Shown in pieces: positions 1 to 5,767 of a stretch of 5,767 nucleotides of DNA. Both the position numbers and the translations under genes were made by a program. This DNA comes from Cyclobacteriaceae bacterium. Its GTDB lineage: Bacteria; Bacteroidota; Bacteroidia; Cytophagales; Cyclobacteriaceae. A model generated the notes under the pieces. That model had not been told where the DNA came from. It did not search any database and worked only from the letters and a program-made list of their open reading frames with translations. The stretch covers positions 1-5,767 of the forward strand of contig JAUUZS010000307.1 of the NCBI GenBank assembly GCA_030589835.1, written 5' to 3'. How positions within the stretch are numbered: position 1 is the stretch's first letter; each line of letters begins with the position of its first letter.

Positions 1-1338
1 AGAAATAGTTTGTTTACTGGAGTTTATCCTCATAATTCCAAAGATTTTGGCTGGACAAAGCACTTTCAGCAACCGGTTTTAAAGCACAACAAGACTTTAT
101 TTGAATACTTTGGAGAGAATGGCTACCATGTAATGGGTAGCGGCAAACTCCTGCATGTAAACAAGAAGGAATATTGGGATGAGTGGGGTGTTGACATCAA
201 TAACTATGGTCCGCTGGCTTATAATGGAAAAGAACCGGTTGGTCACCCTTCAGTTCCCGAACCTTTTAGAAGTATCGGCCCGATAGATGGTTCGTTTGCT
301 CCTCTTTCCGATGTGCCGGCTTTTCATGATAGTATTTCTGAAGGAAACAAAACAGGCTGGCTCTATACAAGGAATAAATCTGATTTTTTAGACTATACTG
401 ATGAAGATAACCGTGATTTAATGCCCGATGAGATGCATGCTGAGTGGGCGGCTAAACGCATAAAAGAGATGGAAACAGAAGAAGCTGAAAAACCCTTTTT
501 TATGGGAATTGGGTTCGTTCGTCCACATACTCCATTGTATGCCCCAAAGCGATTTTTCGATATGTTCCCGCTGGATGAAATTGAGCTTTCCGCGATCAAA
601 GAAGGTGATGCAGAGGATACACATTATAAGAATATTTATCCAGCCGACACAAAAGGATTAAGATTTTACCGAACCCTAAAAGAGTCATACGGAGGTGATG
701 CTGAACTTGGTTTGAAACATTTTTTGCAAGCCTACCTTGCGTGTGTGGCCTTTGTGGATGAGCAGATTGGAACTGTCGTTGATGCAGTAAACAATAGTAA
801 ATTCAAAGACAATACCATCATTGTGCTCACCAGCGACCATGGCTGGCAAATGGGAGAAAAGGAGTATTTATTTAAAAATTCTGCGTGGGAAGAAAGTACA
901 AGGATTCCCTTAATTATCCGCGTGCCAAAGGCAAAAACCAATGTCCGGGTGGACCATCCTGTTTCATTAATCGACCTCTTCCCCACTTTATCGGAATTGT
1001 GTCAGCTGGAAGGAGATCACCGGAAGAATGAATCAGGAGGCATGCTTGGTGGATATAGTCTGAAACCATTTCTCGAAGATCCTCATACACAATCCTGGAA
1101 AGGTCCTGAAGGCGCCTTATCTATGATTGGAGTTGGTTTGAATAAAGAGGAAGTGCAGAAGCAGACCTATGCTTACCGCACCAAAGATTGGCGTTACATC
1201 CGGTATATGGATGGGAGTGAGGAGTTGTATGATCATCAGAATGATCCTTTTGAGTGGAAAAACCTGGCTGAGGTACAGGACTACAGGGTGGTTAAGGAGG
1301 ATTTATATGCGCAAATGCAGGCCATTATTAACAATTAA
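1..1338 (+). CDS. Sulfatase, S1 family, iduronate-2-sulfatase-like (5' partial)
   Basis: Hydrolyses a sulfate ester, most likely on a sugar; family members use a formylglycine made from Cys or Ser in C/S-x-P/A-S-R. The frame is open from base 1 and reads R-N-S-L-F-T-G-V-Y-P, so the first visible residue appears to be the Arg of that signature. The catalytic residue and any signal peptide lie just outside the window. The TTG at base 10 is the Leu of this motif, not a start. Numbering from that Arg, 445 residues are visible: GSGKLLH (K49, H52), RPHTP (H176), the metal-binding TSDHGW (D279, H280) and a downstream Lys (K292) before the RIPLI strand. The C-terminal part has the W-R-Y-I-R-Y and ELYDHQNDP pattern of complete S1 sulfatases. 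SDHGW and the PFFxxIGFxRPHxP layout resemble iduronate-2-sulfatase, but the substrate is not determined. It converges on the permease. Class is near certain; specificity is inference. Confidence 0.93.
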   Translation, partial: RNSLFTGVYPHNSKDFGWTKHFQQPVLKHNKTLFEYFGENGYHVMGSGKLLHVNKKEYWDEWGVDINNYGPLAYNGKEPVGHPSVPEPFRSIGPIDGSFAPLSDVPAFHDSISEGNKTGWLYTRNKSDFLDYTDEDNRDLMPDEMHAEWAAKRIKEMETEEAEKPFFMGIGFVRPHTPLYAPKRFFDMFPLDEIELSAIKEGDAEDTHYKNIYPADTKGLRFYRTLKESYGGDAELGLKHFLQAYLACVAFVDEQIGTVVDAVNNSKFKDNTIIVLTSDHGWQMGEKEYLFKNSAWEESTRIPLIIRVPKAKTNVRVDHPVSLIDLFPTLSELCQLEGDHRKNESGGMLGGYSLKPFLEDPHTQSWKGPEGALSMIGVGLNKEEVQKQTYAYRTKDWRYIRYMDGSEELYDHQNDPFEWKNLAEVQDYRVVKEDLYAQMQAIINN

Positions 1339-1347
1339 AATCCTACT

Positions 1348-2676
1348 TTACCGAATCCCAAACAAAAATAATATACCAATGCCGAGGAGACCAGACAATC
1401 CCATGATTAGGGATTGAGGTGTATAGGTTTTGTATAGGGTATTTACCGGTACATCATGCAACTTATTGAGTAGCCAGAAAAAACTTGAGTTAGCGTGAAA
1501 AACACAAAAAGAACCACACCCAATCAGTGCTGCCATCATTTCTGGCGAGTAGGGCATGCTTGCCGCCAATGGGCCAAGGATGGAGGAAGCTCCTATCAAT
1601 GAGACTGTAATAGATCCCGTGGCAGTCGTAAGCACAGCGGCAACAATAAATGGCAATAAAAATCCTATGTATGGAAGATTCGAAAAATAGGCACCTAAGG
1701 TATCCTGAATGCCAGATTCCCGAATTACGTATCCAAATGCACCCCCGGCGCCGGTAATCATAATAACCAGGGCAGATTTGACAATGGCAGATTCAATTAA
1801 TTGATTGAAATGTGATTTTTTTGTAATCTTCATATACTGAAGGGCAGCTATGCCAGCTCCTATCAAAACAGCAATCATTGGAGTGCTAAGAAAGGAAAGT
1901 AAAGCAGAAAATCGGCCAGAATCAGATTCAAAAAACGCCCCCAGTCCCATTAATAAAATAGGAATTAAAATAGGTAATAAATCCATTATAACGGATGAGC
2001 TTTTTGTAGCTTCATTATCGTTTTCTACAATCTCCTTCCCGGGGCTTGCTTTTTTGTCAAAATCCAGCACATATTTGTTGCAATACAACATTGCCCAAAG
2101 TACTCCGCCAGTTACCGCAAAGATGGCTACCAGGCCATTGATGAGTAGCATACGTCCAAGGTTTGCTTCCAACAAAGAGGCCACTGCCAGGGGTCCGGGG
2201 GTTGGGGGCATCAATGTATGAGATACAGTAAGTCCCGCAGTTAGCGCTAGGCCAACAACAAGCACGGGTGTTTTACTGCGTTTTGCCAGCGCTTCTGTAA
2301 TGGGTTGAAAAAGAATATAGGCGACATCAACAAATACAGGAATGGAAACAATATAACCAGTCAGGCCCATGGCCCAGGGCAGCTTTTTGAGGCCAACAAT
2401 CTTGAGCACCTTATCTGAAATACGTATCGCTCCGCCTGTGTCATTGAGTACCTCGCCGATGAATGCTCCAAGAATTACGACTATTGCTATCCATTTCAGA
2501 GTTGATCCAAATCCATTTAACAGCACAGCAACCGTTTCTTTTCCATCCATACCCATCAATAGCCCCAGCATAAGTGCAGCAAGAATTAGTGCGATGAATG
2601 GATGAATTTTCCATTTTGAAATAGAAATGATTAATAATAAGAGCGTGAAAATAATGGCAATAAGGTGAAGGATCAT
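1348..2676 (-). CDS. GntP-family sugar-acid permease
   Basis: An integral inner-membrane proton symporter of the GntP family; characterised members carry gluconate, fructuronate, D-serine or similar small hydroxy or sugar acids. At 442 residues it has the normal length, with hydrophobic segments from end to end and one hydrophilic loop at about 204-228. Recognisable family motifs are IPVFVDVAYILFQP (about 112-125), GLTVSHTLMPPTPGP (148-162), GAGGAFG (319-325), TATGS (351-355) and the C-terminal H-A-N-S-S-F-F-W (394-401). The last corresponds to the HVND..FW motif of enterobacterial members, here with Ser in place of Asp. The ATG start gives a short N-terminus leading straight into the first membrane segment; no Shine-Dalgarno is seen. 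It lies 78 bp downstream of the AraC regulator on the same strand, which suggests it is that regulator's target or operon partner. It meets the sulfatase tail to tail. The family call is firm; the substrate is unknown. Confidence 0.93.
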   Translation of the reverse strand: MILHLIAIIFTLLLLIISISKWKIHPFIALILAALMLGLLMGMDGKETVAVLLNGFGSTLKWIAIVVILGAFIGEVLNDTGGAIRISDKVLKIVGLKKLPWAMGLTGYIVSIPVFVDVAYILFQPITEALAKRSKTPVLVVGLALTAGLTVSHTLMPPTPGPLAVASLLEANLGRMLLINGLVAIFAVTGGVLWAMLYCNKYVLDFDKKASPGKEIVENDNEATKSSSVIMDLLPILIPILLMGLGAFFESDSGRFSALLSFLSTPMIAVLIGAGIAALQYMKITKKSHFNQLIESAIVKSALVIMITGAGGAFGYVIRESGIQDTLGAYFSNLPYIGFLLPFIVAAVLTTATGSITVSLIGASSILGPLAASMPYSPEMMAALIGCGSFCVFHANSSFFWLLNKLHDVPVNTLYKTYTPQSLIMGLSGLLGIGILFLFGIR

Positions 2677-2754
2677 ATTTTTAATTTAAAACCATAAGGG
2701 AATCATACCATATAAATATTCAAAGTGGATCAATAATGCGATGTGGTAAACGAT

Positions 2755-3621
2755 TTAGTGGTGATTCTTTGCTTCATGATTGTATTTCTTCCTGTATTCC
2801 ATAGGTGTACAGCCATACATATTTTTAAATATCCTATTAAAATTTGTAGAGGTATTGAATCCAAGTTCACACCATATTTCTGAAATAGTTAACTCATTTT
2901 CAATAAGCAAAACACACGCTTTGCCAATTCTGTATTCATTTAAAAATTGAACGAATGTTTTATTTGTCCGCTTCTTGAAATACCTGCAAAAAGATTGCAC
3001 GGTCATGGAGGCAATATCGGCCACCTTCTCCAGGGTAATGTCCTGGTCATAATTTTCCGTTAGAAAGGTTATCACCTTTGAGAGCCTTAAGTCTTCGATG
3101 CGTTGCGGAGAAACTTTTAAATAGGGATTCGACAGTGGTTCCACATCGTCACTGGCAGATAAAATATTAAGAATTTTCAGCAGGCATACCCACCTTTCGG
3201 TGCCATCATCTTCTGCAACCGCTATCACCAGATGGTGCACCTTTTTCCTTGTATCTTCACCAAAATAAATCCCGCGTTCTGCTCTTTTCATCAAACTTTT
3301 AATGCCGGAAAACTCGGGTATAGAGAAAAAAGGAACACCTGCGGGGGCTTCGTCAAATTTGATGATAACCCGATCTACGGTCTCAATTTCCCTTGCTGTG
3401 CGCCATAGGTGCGGGATATTTGGGCCCACAAGCACCAGTTCGCCGGTTTGAAAATTGGAAAGATTGTCGCCCACCAAACGGATACCGCTTCCCTGTATTA
3501 TGTAGATGAGTTCGAATTCCTCGTGGAAATGCCAATTAATGTCCAACACCGGTTCGCGCACTCTATTCACATATATCGAGCTGACAGGCTCCGGTTTTTC
3601 TTTTTTGTACACTAATTCCAT
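2755..3621 (-). CDS. AraC-family transcriptional regulator with N-terminal cupin sensor
   Basis: A cytoplasmic one-component regulator of 288 residues, a normal length for the family. The N-terminal half is a cupin-type ligand domain: W-H-F-H-E-E-F-E-L at about 30-38, then IIQGSG (41-46) and GPNIPHLW (66-73). The C-terminal half carries two helix-turn-helix motifs: the first at about 195-215 (ITLEKVADIASMT, then CRYFKK), the second at about 245-267 (TISEIWCELGFNTSTNFNRI). It ends with the family signature F-K-N-M-Y-G-C-T-P-M-E-Y-R-K. The effector is not identifiable; cupin AraC proteins usually sense sugars or related metabolites. The neighbouring permease gene, 78 bp downstream on the same strand, is the obvious target, and the sulfatase a possible one. 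The ATG used puts the usual short strand segment before the cupin, and no better start is visible. A symmetric repeat about 80 bp upstream could be an operator. Confidence 0.93.
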   Translation of the reverse strand: MELVYKKEKPEPVSSIYVNRVREPVLDINWHFHEEFELIYIIQGSGIRLVGDNLSNFQTGELVLVGPNIPHLWRTAREIETVDRVIIKFDEAPAGVPFFSIPEFSGIKSLMKRAERGIYFGEDTRKKVHHLVIAVAEDDGTERWVCLLKILNILSASDDVEPLSNPYLKVSPQRIEDLRLSKVITFLTENYDQDITLEKVADIASMTVQSFCRYFKKRTNKTFVQFLNEYRIGKACVLLIENELTISEIWCELGFNTSTNFNRIFKNMYGCTPMEYRKKYNHEAKNHH

Positions 3622-3697
3622 CGTCAGGTAATAAGCCAGGGCAATTTAGGGGCGGTTTCATTTATAACTTTTATTAAATGTACAATAATTATCAAAA

Positions 3698-3718
3698 TTG
3701 CCAGCTTATAATTGGCAA
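3698..3718. promoter_or_regulatory. Candidate operator: TTGCCA-N9-TGGCAA inverted repeat
   Basis: A perfect 6-bp inverted repeat, TTGCCA (3698-3703) and TGGCAA (3713-3718), is separated by 9 bp. It lies 77 bp upstream of the AraC-family start codon in the divergent intergenic region. On the minus strand the TTG of one arm is followed 15 bp later by CAATTTTG (3700-3693), which matches the Bacteroidota -7 element TAnnTTTG at seven of eight positions counting the two free bases, so the repeat may overlap the regulator's promoter. The 15-bp spacing is short for such promoters. AraC proteins more often bind direct repeats, so the binding protein is uncertain. The symmetry is seen; the function is inferred. 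Confidence 0.35.
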
Positions 3719-3775
3719 CTAGTAGAACGTTTTTTAATTAGTATTGCATTAAATTTATATTAGATTTTTTCTTTA

Positions 3776-3832
3776 GACAAGGCAAAATTTGCAAGCATAG
3801 CCATAGCTACGGTTAATAATTTTAACGCAGTA
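3776..3832. repeat. Structured intergenic element of short palindromes and a tandem hexamer
   Basis: This non-coding stretch packs several short symmetries: GCAAA-A-TTTGC (3782-3792), a tandem CATAGC-CATAGC (3796-3807), the near-palindrome CCATAGCTACGG (3801-3812), and GTTAA-N5-TTAAC (3812-3826). No frame across it begins with a start codon and runs to useful length. The layout recalls short dispersed intergenic elements of Bacteroidota genomes, but that is from memory and unverified; no second copy exists in this window. It could instead be a regulatory leader for the downstream hydrolase gene. Confidence 0.35.
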
Positions 3833-3849
3833 TAAAGGAAAAAGATAAG

Positions 3850-3857
3850 TAAATTTG
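3850..3857 (+). promoter_or_regulatory. Candidate Bacteroidota -7 promoter element (TAAATTTG)
   Basis: TAAATTTG is an exact match to the Bacteroidota -7 consensus TAnnTTTG and ends two bases before the ATG at 3860. No TTG or TTTG -33 element is present at the usual 17-23 bp spacing. If functional, transcription would begin at about 3862-3865, inside the first codons of the longer reading frame. That would favour initiation at the in-frame ATG at 3869 with an almost leaderless transcript. A chance match in AT-rich DNA is quite possible. Confidence 0.3.
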
Positions 3858-3859
3858 TA

Positions 3860-4825
3860 ATGATAATTATGAAACGCTCTACTAGCTACAAACCTCCATT
3901 CTGGCTTATCAACGGACATTTTGAAACGATGTATCCGGCATTATTAAGGAAAATATCCATTCCTTTAGTGCCTAATAAAATAAGAATCAATACTCCCGAT
4001 AATGATTTTTTTGATCTTAATTATTATGACGCCAAATCAAGTAACACCGTAATCGTGTCGCATGGCCTTGAAGGGAATAGTTCGTGCTCATACATGCTTG
4101 GAATGGCGAAGGTTTTCTATTCTCAAGGTTGGAATGTAATTGCCTGGGATTACAGAGGATGCAATGGTGAAGTGAATAATTCCATTAAGTCTTATCACAG
4201 TGGGTTTACCGAAGACCTGGTAGAAGTTATCAAATTTGCAGATATTCCTAGCGTAAAAACAATTTCACTGGTTGGTTTTAGTCTAGGTGGTAATCTGACT
4301 TTAAAATACCTGGGGGATGCCAAAAGCGTAAATCAAAAGATCAAGAGTGCTGTAACATTTTCTGTTCCTTTGGATCTTCATCTGGGTTGCCTGCAAATAT
4401 CAAAACCTTTGAACTTCCTTTATTCAAAAAGATTCCTGAATACACTCAAACAAAAAATAAAAGAGAAAGCTGCTATCTTCCCTGAATTACAAATTAATCA
4501 CCTTGATGAAATCAATGATTTAATGACTTTTGATAATTTTTATACTGCCCCGATTCATGGTTTTCGAGATGCGCTGGATTATTATCATTCATCAAGCGCT
4601 ATTTTTATTTTAGATCAAATTCAAATACCAACACTCATTATCAATGCATTAAATGATCCATTTCTTCCAAAGGAATGCTACCCCCACCACCTTTTGAAAG
4701 ATCACAAATTTGTACATTTGGAAACACCACAAAGAGGTGGGCATGTTGGTTTTTGTTCATCTAATGGAAGTGAGTTTTACTGGTCGGAGCAAAGAGCATA
4801 TGAATTTGTTGACTCAATGATTTAG
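3860..4825 (+). CDS. YheT-type alpha/beta-fold hydrolase
   Basis: A probable cytoplasmic serine hydrolase of the YheT/ABHD (AB-hydrolase-4) family; the natural substrate of bacterial members is poorly known, with esterase activity expected. The 321 residues match the family length. The N-terminal hallmark Y-K-P-P-F-W-L-x-N-G-H (10-20) is followed by F-E-T-M-Y-P. The oxyanion region is HGLEG (68-72). The nucleophile elbow is G-F-S-L-G-G-N (139-145) with Ser141, and the remaining triad residues are likely Asp266 in NDPFLP and His295 in GGHVGF. There is no signal peptide. Two in-frame ATGs three codons apart (3860 and 3869) are both plausible; no Shine-Dalgarno decides between them, and a possible -7 element just upstream would favour the second. 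It is divergent from the AraC regulator and sits 37 bp before the SRAP gene on the same strand, so it probably leads a short transcription unit. Confidence 0.92.
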   Translation: MIIMKRSTSYKPPFWLINGHFETMYPALLRKISIPLVPNKIRINTPDNDFFDLNYYDAKSSNTVIVSHGLEGNSSCSYMLGMAKVFYSQGWNVIAWDYRGCNGEVNNSIKSYHSGFTEDLVEVIKFADIPSVKTISLVGFSLGGNLTLKYLGDAKSVNQKIKSAVTFSVPLDLHLGCLQISKPLNFLYSKRFLNTLKQKIKEKAAIFPELQINHLDEINDLMTFDNFYTAPIHGFRDALDYYHSSSAIFILDQIQIPTLIINALNDPFLPKECYPHHLLKDHKFVHLETPQRGGHVGFCSSNGSEFYWSEQRAYEFVDSMI

Positions 4826-4862
4826 TCATATTTTTTCATACATTCGAGGTTACAATATTATT

Positions 4863-5561
4863 ATGTGCGGAAGATATACCATAATTGCCAAAGCCGAAGA
4901 AATAGAAAAAAGATTCAATGTAGAAGTGCCGGAATCTTATGCTCCAAGATATAATGCTGCACCTACTCAGATTTTACCTGTAATTACAAACGAAAGCCCG
5001 GGAGGATTGTCTTTCTTCAATTGGGGATTGATCCCTCAATGGGCCAAAAATAAAAGTATCAGCTCTAAACTAATTAATGCCCGCTCAGAAACGCTTGCTG
5101 AAAAAGCTTCTTTTAAAAATGCGCTAAAGCAAAGGAGGTGTCTTGTTATTTCCGATAGTTTCTATGAATGGAAAAGATCTTCCAAAAAGTCAAAAATTCC
5201 TTACAGAATATTATTGAATACCAAGGAATTATTCGCTTTTGCAGGACTTTGGGAAGCGTATGAAGATGAAAATCAGCATATGGTGCATACGTTTACGATA
5301 ATTACAACCTCGGCAAACTCATTAATTTCCAAAATTCATGACCGCATGCCGGTGATACTTGATCCAGAGTCAGAACAGGCCTGGTTAAGTTCCGAGGTAT
5401 CTACCGAGCATCACCTCAGCTTATTAAAGCCCTGTCCTGAGCAAAATATGAATCACTATACCATTTCTCCAATGGTAAATAACGTAAACAATGACAATCC
5501 ACAGTTGATCATTCCCACTCCTCCAGCTGATCAATATGGAAATCTTACTCTATTTGATTAG
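4863..5561 (+). CDS. SRAP-domain protein (YedK/HMCES family), abasic-site DNA-protein crosslinker
   Basis: Members of this family protect abasic sites in single-stranded DNA by forming a stable thiazolidine link through the N-terminal Cys after Met removal; older annotations call them SOS response-associated peptidases. The 232 residues cover one full SRAP domain. The start is fixed by M-C-G-R-Y-T, which places the catalytic Cys2. Other conserved parts are the P-R-Y-N-A-A-P-T-Q loop (28-36, Asn31), W-G-L-I-P-Q-W-A (54-61), N-A-R-S-E (72-76, Asn72), F-Y-E-W (100-103, Glu102), A-G-L-W-E (127-131) and I-H-D-R-M-P-V-I-L (158-166, His159). All expected active-site residues are present, so the protein should be active. 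A weak GAGG lies 13 bp before the ATG. It follows the hydrolase by 37 bp with no visible terminator, so co-transcription is likely. No functional link to the neighbours is evident. Confidence 0.96.
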   Translation: MCGRYTIIAKAEEIEKRFNVEVPESYAPRYNAAPTQILPVITNESPGGLSFFNWGLIPQWAKNKSISSKLINARSETLAEKASFKNALKQRRCLVISDSFYEWKRSSKKSKIPYRILLNTKELFAFAGLWEAYEDENQHMVHTFTIITTSANSLISKIHDRMPVILDPESEQAWLSSEVSTEHHLSLLKPCPEQNMNHYTISPMVNNVNNDNPQLIIPTPPADQYGNLTLFD

Positions 5562-5570
5562 CCATTCCGA

Positions 5571-5595
5571 TTTAGTGTTTGTTTAAAAAACTAAA
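5571..5595 (+). terminator. Weak AT-rich hairpin after the SRAP gene
   Basis: TTTAGT (5571-5576) pairs with ACTAAA (5590-5595). After one G-A mismatch a further three T-A pairs follow around a GTTTA loop. The stem holds a single G-C pair and is not followed by a U-run, so it is a poor intrinsic terminator. It sits 9 bp after the SRAP stop codon and might still mark the end of that transcript or be chance symmetry. Confidence 0.2.
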
Positions 5596-5606
5596 TATAA
5601 TTGCTG

Positions 5607-5633
5607 TTGAATTTCTCAAATTCATTAAATTGG
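5607..5633 (+). promoter_or_regulatory. Candidate fabH promoter (TTG-N16-TAAATTGG)
   Basis: TTG at 5607-5609 is followed after 16 bp by TAAATTGG (5626-5633), one base from the Bacteroidota -7 consensus TAnnTTTG. Transcription would start at about 5639-5641, giving a leader of about 12 nt before the ATG at 5652. The spacing is slightly short and the region is AT-rich, so this is suggestive only. Confidence 0.28.
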
Positions 5634-5651
5634 CATTTCAATAATATCATT

Positions 5652-5767
5652 ATGAAAAATTCAAGAATTGTAGGGGTTGGACATTACGTTCCGGAAAATG
5701 TTGTGACAAATCAGGATCTGGAAAAATTGATGGATACCAATGATGAATGGATCGTTGAAAGAACAGG
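5652..5767 (+). CDS. fabH: Beta-ketoacyl-ACP synthase III, FabH (3' partial)
   Basis: FabH condenses a short acyl-CoA with malonyl-ACP to start type II fatty acid synthesis in the cytoplasm. Only 38 full codons are visible before the window ends. They carry the family's N-terminal pattern: [12 protein letters not shown] near the start, then V-T-N-Q-D-L, and the hallmark [11 protein letters not shown] (28-38), with a partial Gly codon (GG) as the last two bases, as in D-T-x-D-E-W-I-x-x-R-T-G. The Cys-His-Asn catalytic residues lie beyond the window. The ATG is the only start that gives the usual short lead-in; no Shine-Dalgarno is seen. It lies 90 bp after the SRAP gene, with a weak hairpin and a possible promoter between them, so it may be transcribed separately. 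Paralogous KAS III enzymes of secondary metabolism share this N-terminus and cannot be fully excluded. Confidence 0.88.
   Translation, partial: MKNSRIVGVGHYVPENVVTNQDLEKLMDTNDEWIVERT

Noticed and set aside
10..12. TTG as a start codon of the sulfatase
   Set aside because: The reading frame is open to base 1, and this codon is the Leu inside the conserved R-N-S-L-F-T-G signature, so the gene begins outside the window.
393..986. Minus-strand open frames of 68-84 codons inside the sulfatase
   Set aside because: They are antisense to a well-conserved coding region, overlap one another in different frames and have no recognisable protein features.
1169..1417. Plus-strand open frame overlapping the sulfatase end
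   Set aside because: It is out of frame with the conserved sulfatase C-terminus and runs into the permease 3' end; the protein has no recognisable feature.
1850..2221. Plus-strand open frame of 123 codons, and a second at 2369-2605
   Set aside because: Both lie wholly antisense to the permease gene, which has full family motifs; their translations show no recognisable domain.
2692..2712. CCATA repeated 16 bp apart upstream of the permease, as a possible AraC direct-repeat site
   Set aside because: Five-base repeats in AT-rich DNA are expected by chance; no longer match or clear promoter lies with them.
3409..3615. Plus-strand open frame opposite the AraC cupin domain
   Set aside because: It is antisense to clear cupin motifs and has no family resemblance.
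3761..3835. Short open frame through the intergenic element as a small gene or decayed gene tail
   Set aside because: Only about 23 codons lie between stops, with no start codon and no recognisable protein, so coding potential is not supported.
4826..4862. T-run after the hydrolase as an intrinsic terminator
   Set aside because: Six T residues are present but no hairpin precedes them, and the next gene follows at once on the same strand.

Overview
The window looks like a Bacteroidota chromosome (Cytophagia/Flavobacteriia-like). It is AT-rich (roughly 40% GC by eye). Start codons lack clear Shine-Dalgarno sequences, there are matches to the TAnnTTTG type of -7 promoter element, and the gene set is typical: an S1 sulfatase, a GntP-family permease, a cupin-type AraC regulator, a YheT-type hydrolase, an SRAP protein and FabH. 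The assignment rests on gene style only, not on a marker gene. No tRNA, rRNA, CRISPR array, transposase or phage gene was seen.

Region 1 (1-3621) looks like an accessory catabolic locus. A sulfatase, cut by the left edge, runs rightward. It converges on a leftward GntP-family sugar-acid permease, with only 9 bp between their stop codons. Upstream of the permease, on the same strand, is an AraC-family regulator with an N-terminal cupin sensor. The regulator and permease are 78 bp apart and may be co-transcribed. The sulfatase most resembles the iduronate-2-sulfatase branch, so a plausible reading is desulfation of a sulfated sugar acid or oligosaccharide, uptake of a sugar acid by the permease, and sensing by the regulator. 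The substrate is not shown by the sequence.

Region 2 (3622-3859) is a 238-bp divergent intergenic region. It holds a perfect 6-bp inverted repeat (TTGCCA-N9-TGGCAA) upstream of the regulator, a structured element of short palindromes and a tandem hexamer, and an exact TAnnTTTG match just before the next gene.

Region 3 (3860-5767) is housekeeping in character and runs rightward: a YheT-type alpha/beta hydrolase, an SRAP abasic-site-shielding protein 37 bp later, and after 90 bp the first 38 codons of fabH (beta-ketoacyl-ACP synthase III), cut by the right edge. The first two are probably co-transcribed; fabH may have its own promoter.

Nothing here amounts to a clearly new system. The best leads are the sulfatase/permease/regulator locus with its candidate operator, and the structured intergenic element at about 3776-3832.
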